Assembly (NCBI GenBank): GCA_031253995.1 | Contig: JAIRVG010000038.1 | Coordinates: 1-64,000, forward strand | Direction: 5' to 3' | DNA: 64,000 bases | Source: Paucimonas sp. | GTDB lineage: Bacteria > Pseudomonadota > Gammaproteobacteria > Pseudomonadales > Pseudomonadaceae | Part shown: positions 40,136 to 48,224 of the stretch, one piece after another | Layout of the letters: each line of letters starts with the position of its first letter | Numbering within the stretch: position 1 is the first letter of the stretch | Notes under the pieces: model-generated | Databases searched by the model: none | Seen by the model: only the letters and a program-made list of their open reading frames with translations | Told to the model about the DNA's origin: nothing | Position numbers and translations under genes: made by a program

Positions 40136-41563
40136 TCACTTGTGCAGCCAGCTGAGGAAGCCGCCTTTCTTCACCACCGGCGGTTTCTGCATCAGCAGTG
40201 ACTCTCGGTTCTGACGACGAAAGCGCTGCAGCTTGGTCAGGGCCGTCTGCACCTCGCCACGCTGGGCTAGGCAACTGCGCACCTGCTCCTTGTCGATGCG
40301 ATAGAGCAGGCAACCGGTGAGGGTGCGGAATTGCGCCAGGGACTCCTCTTCATCGATCAGCCCTTCGACCCCCAGTACCTCGCCAGGGCCCATGCGTCCG
40401 GCCTCGATCAGCCGTTCGCCATCGCGAATCGACGCCGAGACCACGCCGCTGCCGATCACCAGCACATAGTCGGAGTGCTCACCCACGCCCAGGATCACCT
40501 GGTCGGCCAAGTACTCCACCGCAGTCATGCGCTGGCTCAGGGCGTCGCGCTCATCGCTGGTCAATGCGCGGAACACCCGCACGTCATCCAGCAGCTCGCG
40601 CTGGCGACTGCGAGGGGGCAGGGCGAGGTCGACGTTCCACATCACACCGTTGGCCTCCAGGTGGCGATGGGCCAGGTCGAACAGCTGGTTGCGCACTTCG
40701 ACCTTGCGGTCCATGGATGCGACGAATGCGCTGGCCTCGTACTCCACCGACTCCAGCGTGGAGGCCTTCACGGTGACCTTGGGTGCCGGTGTCGTGAGCA
40801 GCGCGCTGGTGCCTTGCAGGGCTTTCTCCAGCGCATCGAATACCCGCTTGGGGCGCACCTTGGCCGGCACCACCACGCTGACCGACACCCCATGCACGTC
40901 CGCCGGTCGGCTGAAGTTGAGCAGCTTGGCCTTGGCCACCACCGAGTTGGGCACCACTGCCAGGCTGCCATTGCCGGTGAGCAGCCGCGTGGCCCGCCAA
41001 TCGATGTCCAGCACCTTGCCTTCGGTGCCGTCGATGGAGATCGCATCACCGATCTGGTAGGGCCGCGTGGTGTTGAGCACGATGCCGGAGAACACGTCTG
41101 CCAAGGTGCTCTGCAACGCAAGGCCAATGACGATGGCCATGACGCCTGACGTTGCCAGCAGGCCTTTGACCGGCAATTGCAGCACATAGGCCGCCGCCGC
41201 GATCGCTGCGGCCACGAAGATCAGCGCCCCGAGCACGTCCTGCAGCAACCGCCCGCCATGACCCCCGCGGGCGATCAGCACGAGGCCGAACACCACGGTC
41301 ACCGTGCGCGCGAAGAACAACCACCAGGCGATCTCCAGCGCGGTGGCCATCAGGTTGCGGGGCACGTCCTCCACCCAGGGCGGCGGTTGCAACGGGCTCA
41401 TGCCCGCCGCCAGCAGAACCCAGCTGAACAGCAGGAAGATCACCAACCGAGCGCCGATGCGACAGGCCCGGCGCTCGACCGGGATCACCTGCCACAACAG
41501 CAGGTCGAGCAGCAGCAGGACGGCGCCGAACAACAGTGGGGAGGACTGAATGAACGCCAGCAT
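40136..41563 (-). CDS. MscS-family channel with C-terminal cyclic-nucleotide-binding domain
   Basis: A 475-residue inner-membrane protein. Four or five hydrophobic helices (1-170) lead into the MscS pore/beta domain (GVMAIVIGLALQSTLADVFS, then RPYQIGDAISIDG), about residues 150-300. The C-terminal part (340-460) is a cNMP-binding fold: ALSQRMTAVEYLADQVILGV, VLVIGSGVVSASIR, RMGPGEVLGVEGL. Such fusions are thought to gate the channel by nucleotide. Adenylate cyclase cyaA lies 19 kb away; whether cAMP is the ligand is inference. Confidence 0.9.
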   Translation of the reverse strand: MLAFIQSSPLLFGAVLLLLDLLLWQVIPVERRACRIGARLVIFLLFSWVLLAAGMSPLQPPPWVEDVPRNLMATALEIAWWLFFARTVTVVFGLVLIARGGHGGRLLQDVLGALIFVAAAIAAAAYVLQLPVKGLLATSGVMAIVIGLALQSTLADVFSGIVLNTTRPYQIGDAISIDGTEGKVLDIDWRATRLLTGNGSLAVVPNSVVAKAKLLNFSRPADVHGVSVSVVVPAKVRPKRVFDALEKALQGTSALLTTPAPKVTVKASTLESVEYEASAFVASMDRKVEVRNQLFDLAHRHLEANGVMWNVDLALPPRSRQRELLDDVRVFRALTSDERDALSQRMTAVEYLADQVILGVGEHSDYVLVIGSGVVSASIRDGERLIEAGRMGPGEVLGVEGLIDEEESLAQFRTLTGCLLYRIDKEQVRSCLAQRGEVQTALTKLQRFRRQNRESLLMQKPPVVKKGGFLSWLHK

Positions 41564-41884
41564 GAAAGTCTCGAGAGAGAAGAGGGCTGTGGGGTAGTAA
41601 AGAGCAGGTTGAGCGGGCAGGCAATGGATCCCGGCCCGCTATACGCCCATCGCAGACTGCGCCAGCGCCCACGAAAAACCACACCGCGCTGGCGTAGCTT
41701 TCGATGGGCTGCAGAGCAGCCCCAAACGTAGAAAGGCTCGCAGAGCGAGTTGTGCCGCGATGCGTCCTAAAAATAGAACGCTAGAGCCAGTTTTCGCTAT
41801 CTAGTGCTTCAAAGGTGATGTTTTTAATCTGTGCCCATGCAGTCAAGGCAACACCCCCACTCACTACCTGAAGGAACACAGACC
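41564..41884. other. 321-bp intergenic region without a gene
   Basis: The channel gene and the hydrolase gene start outward from this spacer. It holds a CGCCAGCGC...GCGCTGGCG inverted pair (about 41659-41695), a CTGCAGAGCAG hairpin and AT-rich DNA near 41800-41835 that may be the hydrolase promoter. No gene is seen. Confidence 0.5.
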
Positions 41885-42514
41885 ATGAGCAAATTCACCT
41901 ACAACCGCCTGGACAAGAACAACGCTGCCGTACTGCTGGTCGACCACCAGGCAGGCCTGCTCTCGCTGGTACGGGACATCGAGCCGGACCGCTTCAAGAA
42001 CAACGTGCTGGCCCTGGCGGACCTGGCCAAGTACTTCAACCTGCCGACCATCCTCACCACCAGCTTCGAGCAAGGCCCCAACGGCCCGCTGGTGCCTGAG
42101 CTCAAGGCGCAGTTCCCAGATGCCCCGTACATCGCCCGCCCAGGCCAGATCAACGCTTGGGACAACGAAGACTTCGTCAAGGCGGTGAAGGCCACCGGCA
42201 AGAAGCAACTGATCATCGCCGGTGTCGTGACCGAAGTGTGCGTGGCCTTCCCGGCGCTGTCGGCCCTGGAAGAAGAGTTCGAAGTGTTCGTGGTCACCGA
42301 TGCTTCCGGCACCTTCAACGAAATGACCCGCGATGCCGCCTGGCGCCGGATGGAAGCGGCCGGTGCGCAACTGATGACCTGGTTCGGCGTGGCCTGTGAG
42401 CTGCACCGCGACTGGCGCAACGACATCGAGGGCCTGGGCACCCTGTTCTCCAACCACATCCCGGACTATCGCAACCTGATGACCAGCTACAGCACGCTGA
42501 CTGCTGGCAAGTAA
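41885..42514 (+). CDS. Isochorismatase-like cysteine hydrolase (YcaC-like)
   Basis: A 209-residue hydrolase starting MSKFTYNRLD. The isochorismatase-family triad is visible: Asp in AVLLVDHQAGL, a Lys in the middle (VKAVKATGKKQLI region) and Cys in IIAGVVTEVCVAFPAL. YcaC-like members have unknown substrates, probably amides or nitriles. It is followed by a hairpin terminator but the next two genes run in the same direction. Confidence 0.88.
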   Translation: MSKFTYNRLDKNNAAVLLVDHQAGLLSLVRDIEPDRFKNNVLALADLAKYFNLPTILTTSFEQGPNGPLVPELKAQFPDAPYIARPGQINAWDNEDFVKAVKATGKKQLIIAGVVTEVCVAFPALSALEEEFEVFVVTDASGTFNEMTRDAAWRRMEAAGAQLMTWFGVACELHRDWRNDIEGLGTLFSNHIPDYRNLMTSYSTLTAGK

Positions 42515-42522
42515 GCCGCCTC

Positions 42523-42552
42523 GCCAGGCGCCGGTTTCCGGCGCCTGGCTTC
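42523..42552 (+). terminator. Hairpin after the YcaC-like gene
   Basis: GCCAGGCGCCGG-TTT-CCGGCGCCTGGC is a perfect 12-bp stem followed by TTCACCTT. It probably ends or attenuates the transcript before the downstream gene. Confidence 0.75.
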
Positions 42553-42573
42553 ACCTTGCTCAGGGGAAGGCCG

Positions 42574-43125
42574 ATGAACAACCATACCGTGGTCACGCTG
42601 GTCATCCAGCACAAAGTGCGTACCGATGCGCTGGCGCGTTATGAAACCTGGCTGCGGCACACCGTTGGCGTGGCCCGTCAACAGCCGGGGCACCTGGATG
42701 TGAATGTGATCCGTCCCGACGACGGTGGCCGTCAGTTCACCACCGTGGTGCGTTTCGCCGAGGCCAGCCAGTTGCAGGCCTGGGTCGACTCCGCCGAGCG
42801 CCAGGCGCTGATCGACGAGGTGTTGCCGCTGCTGGAGGAGGGCGACCAGACCCAGGTCCATGACGATCCGGAATTCTGGTTCACGCCGCCCACCAGCGGT
42901 GCAGCCCAACCGCCACGCTGGAAGCAGGCGCTGCTGACTTATCTCGTCATTTGCCCGATGACCCTGGTCATCCCGCAACTGCTGGCGCCACTCTTCGCGC
43001 GTTTTCCGTCGTTGGGCGGCGCGATCACCAGCAACCTGATCGTCAACCTGTTCGTCATCGTGCCTGTGGTGTTCTACATCATGCCTTGGGTGACGCGCCG
43101 CTGCGCGGGCTGGCTGCGTCGCTGA
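42574..43125 (+). CDS. Antibiotic biosynthesis monooxygenase-fold protein with membrane anchor
   Basis: A 183-residue protein. Residues 1-95 form an ABM-type ferredoxin-like domain (VTLVIQHKVRTDALARYETW, QPGHLDVNVIRPDDGG). The C-terminal 75 residues contain two hydrophobic helices (ALLTYLVICPMTLVIPQLL; LIVNLFVIVPVVFYIMPW), so the domain is tied to the inner membrane. GGGGAAGG precedes the ATG. Function unknown; it sits between the YcaC-like hydrolase and the exported amidohydrolase. Confidence 0.85.
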   Translation: MNNHTVVTLVIQHKVRTDALARYETWLRHTVGVARQQPGHLDVNVIRPDDGGRQFTTVVRFAEASQLQAWVDSAERQALIDEVLPLLEEGDQTQVHDDPEFWFTPPTSGAAQPPRWKQALLTYLVICPMTLVIPQLLAPLFARFPSLGGAITSNLIVNLFVIVPVVFYIMPWVTRRCAGWLRR

Positions 43126-43201
43126 CCAGTTGCCGCGCGGGCCGGCGCATCCGTTGCTAGCCTTCACACGCCTGTCGATCACGCACCCGCCGGAGATCAC
43201 C

Positions 43202-45172
43202 ATGAACCAGGACCCTACCGACAAGAGCCGCCGCCAGTTCCTCGCCACCAGCACCGTGCTGGGCGCCGCAGGTGCGCTCTGGTCCGCACTGCCGTTCACC
43301 GATTCCGCTCACGCCGCAATTTCAGGAGATCCCATGACTGCCGACCTCATCCTGTTCAATGGCCGACTGCACACCGTCGACCGTGAGAAGCCCAAGGCCA
43401 GCGCCGTCGCCATCAAAGATGGCCGCTTTCTCGCCGTGGGCACCGATGCCGATGCCATGGCGCACAAAGGTGCCGGCACCCAGTTGATCGACCTCAAGCA
43501 ACGCACGGTCATCCCCGGGCTCAACGACTCGCACCTGCACCTGATCCGTGGCGGCCTGAACTACAACCTGGAACTGCGCTGGGAGGGCGTGCCGTCACTG
43601 GCCGACGCCCTGCGCATGCTCAAGGACCAGGCCGACCGCACGCCGAGCCCGCAGTGGGTGAGAGTGGTCGGCGGCTGGAACGAGTTCCAGTTCGCCGAAA
43701 AGCGTATGCCGACGCTGGAGGAGATCAACCAAGCCGCGCCGGACACGCCGGTGTTCCTCCTGCACCTTTACGACCGGGCGCTGCTCAATCGCGCCGCGCT
43801 CAAGGCCGTGGGCTACACCAAGGACACGCCCAACCCGCCTGGGGGCGAAATCCAGCGCGACAAGTTCGGCAACCCCACCGGCATGCTCATCGCCCGGCCT
43901 AACGCCACCATCCTTTATGCCACCCTGGCCAAGGGGCCGAAGCTGCCGCTGGAATACCAGGTCAACTCCACGCGCCAGTTCATGCGCGAGCTCAATCGCC
44001 TGGGCCTGACCAGCGCCATCGATGCCGGTGGCGGCTACCAGAACTACCCGGACGACTACCAAGTGATCCAGGAACTGGCCAAGCAAGGCCAACTGACCGT
44101 GCGCATCGCCTACAACCTGTTCACCCAGAAACCCAAGGAAGAGCTGGCCGACTTCCAGAACTGGAGCAAGATCGTCAAACCCGGTGACGGCAACGACTTT
44201 TTCCGCCACAACGGTGCGGGTGAAATGCTGGTGTTTTCCGCCGCCGACTTCGAGGACTTCCTCGAGCCGCGACCCGACTTGCCGCAGACCATGGAGCAGG
44301 AGCTCGAACCGGTGGTCCGTCACTTGGTGGAGCAGCGCTGGCCGTTCCGGCTGCATGCCACGTACAACGAGTCCATCTCGCGCATGCTCGATGTGTTCGA
44401 GAAGGTGAACCGCGACATTCCGTTCAATGGGCTGCCGTGGTTCTTCGACCATTGCGAGACCATCACCCCGAAGAACATCGAGCGGGTACGAGCGCTCGGC
44501 GGCGGCATCGCCATCCAGGATCGCATGGCCTTCCAGGGTGAATACTTCGTCGACCGTTATGGCGCCAAGGCTGCGGAAAAGACCCCGCCGATTCAGCGCA
44601 TGCTGGCCGAGGGTGTGCCGGTGGGCGCGGGTACCGACGCCACTCGGGTGTCCAGCTACAACCCCTGGACTTCGTTGTACTGGCTGGTCAGCGGTAAGAC
44701 CGTTGGCGGGCTGGAACTTTACCCGGAGGGTCTGAGCCGCGAGACGGCCTTGCAGCTGTTCACCCATGGCAGCGCCTGGTTCTCCAGTGAGCAGGGTAAG
44801 AAAGGGCAGATCAAGGTGGGCCAGTTGGCAGACCTGGCGGCGCTGTCGCAGGACTTCTTCAGCGTCGAAGAGGACGCGATCAAGGGTATCGAGTCGGTGC
44901 TGACGGTGGTCGATGGCAAGGTGGTGTATGCCGCAGGCGACTTCGAGAAGCTCGGCCCGCCTGTGCTGCCGGTGTTGCCGGAGTGGTCACCGGTGGTCAA
45001 GGTGCCAGGGCACTGGCGGGCCGGGGCGCCTTTGGCGGCGGCGGTGCACCAGTGCGCCGGGCCTTGTGGCGTGCATGCCCACAGCCATGAGAAGGCGCGC
45101 CATTCCAGTGTGCCGGTGAATGACTTCCAAGGTTTCTGGGGGGCCTTAGGCTGCTCGTGCTTTGCCTTCTGA
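43202..45172 (+). CDS. Tat-exported amidohydrolase (YtcJ-like)
   Basis: A 656-residue metal-dependent hydrolase. The N-terminus has a twin-arginine signal (KSRRQFLATSTVLGAAGALW, cleavage near AHAAI). The amidohydrolase 3 domain shows the metal-binding HLH in LNDSHLHLIRGG and the late Asp in GAGTDATRVSS. The last 60 residues are Cys/His-rich (CAGPCGVHAHSHEKAR) and end in GCSCFAF, outside the usual fold. The export signal implies a folded, metal-loaded periplasmic enzyme. Substrate unknown. Confidence 0.88.
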   Translation: MNQDPTDKSRRQFLATSTVLGAAGALWSALPFTDSAHAAISGDPMTADLILFNGRLHTVDREKPKASAVAIKDGRFLAVGTDADAMAHKGAGTQLIDLKQRTVIPGLNDSHLHLIRGGLNYNLELRWEGVPSLADALRMLKDQADRTPSPQWVRVVGGWNEFQFAEKRMPTLEEINQAAPDTPVFLLHLYDRALLNRAALKAVGYTKDTPNPPGGEIQRDKFGNPTGMLIARPNATILYATLAKGPKLPLEYQVNSTRQFMRELNRLGLTSAIDAGGGYQNYPDDYQVIQELAKQGQLTVRIAYNLFTQKPKEELADFQNWSKIVKPGDGNDFFRHNGAGEMLVFSAADFEDFLEPRPDLPQTMEQELEPVVRHLVEQRWPFRLHATYNESISRMLDVFEKVNRDIPFNGLPWFFDHCETITPKNIERVRALGGGIAIQDRMAFQGEYFVDRYGAKAAEKTPPIQRMLAEGVPVGAGTDATRVSSYNPWTSLYWLVSGKTVGGLELYPEGLSRETALQLFTHGSAWFSSEQGKKGQIKVGQLADLAALSQDFFSVEEDAIKGIESVLTVVDGKVVYAAGDFEKLGPPVLPVLPEWSPVVKVPGHWRAGAPLAAAVHQCAGPCGVHAHSHEKARHSSVPVNDFQGFWGALGCSCFAF

Positions 45173-45178
45173 ACCAAT

Positions 45179-45204
45179 GGGGGCCGCTTTGCGGCCCCCT
45201 TGGT
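45179..45204. terminator. Terminator between the amidohydrolase and LysR genes
   Basis: GGGGGCCGC-TTT-GCGGCCCCC is followed by TTGGTCTT, between two convergent genes. Confidence 0.75.
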
Positions 45205-45205
45205 C

Positions 45206-46117
45206 TTACGCCATATCGCTGACCGCGAACTCTTCGGCCAGATGATCGATCAACGCCCGCACCGACGGTAGCAGCCCCCGCCGTGACGGGAAGATCGCAT
45301 GGACGATCCCGCAGCGCGGGTGCCAGCCCGGCAACATTTCCACCAGCCTGCCCGCTGCGAGGTCTTCACGCACCGCCACCCGTGGCAAGTGCGCGATCCC
45401 CACGCCCTCCACCACGAAGTGGCGCAAGGCGAACAAGTCATCGGTGACCACCTTGGGCGTATGCGCAATCACCAGCTTTTGCGTCATACGCTCGTCCTGG
45501 AACAACTCCCACTGATACTCACGCTGCGAACCACCCCAGTGCAGGCTGGGCAATTGGCCCAGCATCTGCGGCTCGAAGTCTTTCGGCAGGCGTTCGAGAA
45601 ACGAAGGCTGCCCCACCAGGCACTGAGTGCTGTTGCTCAGTACCTTCATCACCATGTCGGTGTTCTCCAGCGGCGGGAAGCGCACCCGCAGGGCGATGTC
45701 GAAGCCTTCGTGAAGCAGGTCGACCCGGCGGTTGGTACTCTCGATGAACAACTCCACTTGCGGGTACTTGGCCATGTAGCGGGTCAGCATCGGCCCCACC
45801 CAGGCATTGAGCAAGGTGGTGGGGCAACTGATGCGCACCAGGCCACGAGGCTCGCTGCGGTTGCGCTCGATGATCTCGGCGGCCCCCTCGGCCTCCACCC
45901 GCATGGCCAGGCAGCGTTGGTAGTACGCCTGGCCGACCTCGGTCAGCGAGCAGTGGCGGCTGGTGCGATGCAGCAGCCGCACGCCCAGGCGCTCTTCCAG
46001 CTCGGCGATGCGTCGGCTGAGTTTGGACTTGGGCATGTCCAGGGCCCGGCCGGCCGGCGCGAAGCCGCCATGTTCGACTACCTGGGTGAAGTAGTAGAGG
46101 GAGTTGAGGTCTTCCAT
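45206..46117 (-). CDS. LysR-family regulator
   Basis: A 303-residue regulator starting MEDLNSLYYFTQVVEHGGFA (an ATG two codons upstream is also possible), with helix-turn-helix RALDMPKSKLSRRIAELEER. The effector domain is of the large LysR group that regulates aromatic or stress genes (RISCPTTLLNAWVGPMLTRY). It is convergent with the amidohydrolase gene, so it may control that cluster, though this is not certain. Confidence 0.88.
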   Translation of the reverse strand: MEDLNSLYYFTQVVEHGGFAPAGRALDMPKSKLSRRIAELEERLGVRLLHRTSRHCSLTEVGQAYYQRCLAMRVEAEGAAEIIERNRSEPRGLVRISCPTTLLNAWVGPMLTRYMAKYPQVELFIESTNRRVDLLHEGFDIALRVRFPPLENTDMVMKVLSNSTQCLVGQPSFLERLPKDFEPQMLGQLPSLHWGGSQREYQWELFQDERMTQKLVIAHTPKVVTDDLFALRHFVVEGVGIAHLPRVAVREDLAAGRLVEMLPGWHPRCGIVHAIFPSRRGLLPSVRALIDHLAEEFAVSDMA

Positions 46118-46270
46118 GGGCATTCTCGAAACGCAGGCGAGGGATTTCGCAGTCTACCGTAGCGAGTCTGTTTTGAGCGGCGAAGACCCATGAATGAGTA
46201 GGGGCCGCTGTGCGGCCCATGCCAGGATCAGTCCATCTTCGCAGGCATAGCGGTGCGCTGAGGATATGGC

Positions 46271-48058
46271 CTACGGCGCATCCGACTCGAACAACCGCTC
46301 CAGTTCCTTGCGCGCCTCCTGGGCGGTCTGCATGACCTTGGCCCGGTCATCGCGTACACGGCCTTGGGCTTCGAGCACTTGTTCGTCGTGCTCGGTGAAG
46401 CGCTGGATGCGGTCCGCGGCCTGCTCGCTCGACAAGCCCAGGCCGACCAGGGTGCGGCGGCTCATCTCAAGGCTCGAGTAGAAGGTCTCGCGGATCGGCT
46501 CGGCGCCGACGTCCATCAGCTTGTGCACGTGCTGGCGATTGCGTGCCCGGGCGATCACCTTCAGGTGCGGGTACAGGCGCTTGACCCGTTCGGCGGTGCG
46601 TGTGGTGACCTCCGGATCGTCCGTGGTGATGATGACGTACTCGGCCTCGCCGACCTTGGCCGCATGCAGCACCTCCGGCCGTTGTGGGTCGCCGTAGAAC
46701 ACCGGGGCCTGCTCGAAGGTGCGGGTCATCTCGATGGTGTCCACCGAGGTGTCCAGGGCGATGAAGGGGATCTTCTGCGCCCGCAGGATGCGCGAGACGA
46801 TCTGGCCCATGCGCCCCATGCCGACGATCACCACCCGCGGGGTATCGGCCTGGATGCTCTTGTAGTGCTCCGGTACTTCTCGGGCTGGTTGCGGGCGCTT
46901 GAGCAGGCGCGCGCAGACCAACAGCAACAGCGGGGTGATGGCCATCGACAGGGTGATGGTCATCAGCAGCAGGTCGTGGGTGCGGGCGTCGAACAGGCCC
47001 TGATCCTTGCCCAGCTTGAACACCACGAAGGCGAATTCGCCGCCAGCGGCCAGCACCACGCCAAGGCGCAGGGCACTGGCGGTGGTCAGGCCACCGGCCA
47101 GGCGCCCGACCAACATCAGCAGCGGCAACTTCACCGCCACCAGCAGCAGCGTCAGGCCGAGCAGTACCAGCGGCATCTCCAGCAACAGCCCGAGGTTGGC
47201 GCCCATGCCGACACTGATGAAGAACAATCCCAGCAGCAGGCCTTTGAACGGCTCGATCTGCGACTCCAGTTCGTGGCGGTACTCTGAATCCGCCAGCAGC
47301 AGGCCGGCGAGGAAGGCGCCCAACGCCATGGAAATGCCGGCCTGTTCCATGAGCCAAGCGGTGCCGATCACCACCAGCAGCGCGGTGGCGGTGGAGACTT
47401 CCGGCAGGCCGGTGCGGGCCACGGTGCGGAACACCGGGCGCAGCAGGTAGCGGCCACCGACGATGACGATGGCGATGCTGGCGAACACCTGTAGGCCATG
47501 CTGCAGGCTATCGCCGTGGCTGGTGTCCGGGCCGCTGGCAGCCAGCAGCGGCACCAGGGCGATCAAGGGGATGGCGGCGATGTCCTGGAACAACAGGATG
47601 GCGAAGGCCAGGCGCCCGTGAGGGGCATTGAGTTGTTTGCTTTCGGCCAGGCTCTGCAGGCCGAAGGCAGTCGACGATAGCGCCAGGCCCAGGCCCAACA
47701 CCGCGGCGCTGGAAAGCGACTGGCCGAAACCGAACAGGGCAATCGCGCCGATGATTGCGCCGGTCACCAGCACCTGGGCCAGGCCCACGCCGAATACCGC
47801 CTTGCGCATCAGCCACAGGCGCCGGGGCGAGAGCTCCAGACCAATGATGAACAGCAGCAGGACCACGCCGAGTTCGGAGATGTGCGCGACGCTCTCGGTG
47901 TCGCGAATCAGCCCCAATGCCTGGGGACCGATGGCCACGCCGGCCAGCAAATAGCCGATGACCGCGCCCAGTTGCAGGCGCTTGGCCAGGGGCACGGCAA
48001 CGACGGCGGCAAGCAAGAAGATCACCGCAGTTTGCAACAGGCTGGCTTCGTGGGGCAT
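46271..48058 (-). CDS. Kef-type monovalent cation:proton antiporter (CPA2)
   Basis: A 595-residue transporter. The N-terminal 380 residues carry about 12 membrane helices of the Na+/H+ exchanger fold (GAVIGYLLAGVAIGP, LLLFIIGLELSP). The C-terminal part is a TrkA-N nucleotide-binding domain (VVIVGMGRMGQIVSRILRA) plus a charged coiled tail. This is the KefB/KefC layout of glutathione-gated K+ efflux systems. No kefF/kefG ancillary gene is adjacent. AAGGAG precedes the ATG; the open frame extends upstream without similarity. Confidence 0.9.
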   Translation of the reverse strand: MPHEASLLQTAVIFLLAAVVAVPLAKRLQLGAVIGYLLAGVAIGPQALGLIRDTESVAHISELGVVLLLFIIGLELSPRRLWLMRKAVFGVGLAQVLVTGAIIGAIALFGFGQSLSSAAVLGLGLALSSTAFGLQSLAESKQLNAPHGRLAFAILLFQDIAAIPLIALVPLLAASGPDTSHGDSLQHGLQVFASIAIVIVGGRYLLRPVFRTVARTGLPEVSTATALLVVIGTAWLMEQAGISMALGAFLAGLLLADSEYRHELESQIEPFKGLLLGLFFISVGMGANLGLLLEMPLVLLGLTLLLVAVKLPLLMLVGRLAGGLTTASALRLGVVLAAGGEFAFVVFKLGKDQGLFDARTHDLLLMTITLSMAITPLLLLVCARLLKRPQPAREVPEHYKSIQADTPRVVIVGMGRMGQIVSRILRAQKIPFIALDTSVDTIEMTRTFEQAPVFYGDPQRPEVLHAAKVGEAEYVIITTDDPEVTTRTAERVKRLYPHLKVIARARNRQHVHKLMDVGAEPIRETFYSSLEMSRRTLVGLGLSSEQAADRIQRFTEHDEQVLEAQGRVRDDRAKVMQTAQEARKELERLFESDAP

Positions 48059-48224
48059 GGCTCGGACTCCTTGAGCGACGAGGGGGTTAGGCAATGGATA
48101 GCAGAGGCGGGCATTTTCGTCCTGTGCGATAAACAGGACAATCCCGTCGCATCGGGAAGCATCGTTCCGAAATCGCCACCTTTTTAGGCCCGGGTTTAGC
48201 CGCGAACAGGGCGCTGCCCAGTCA

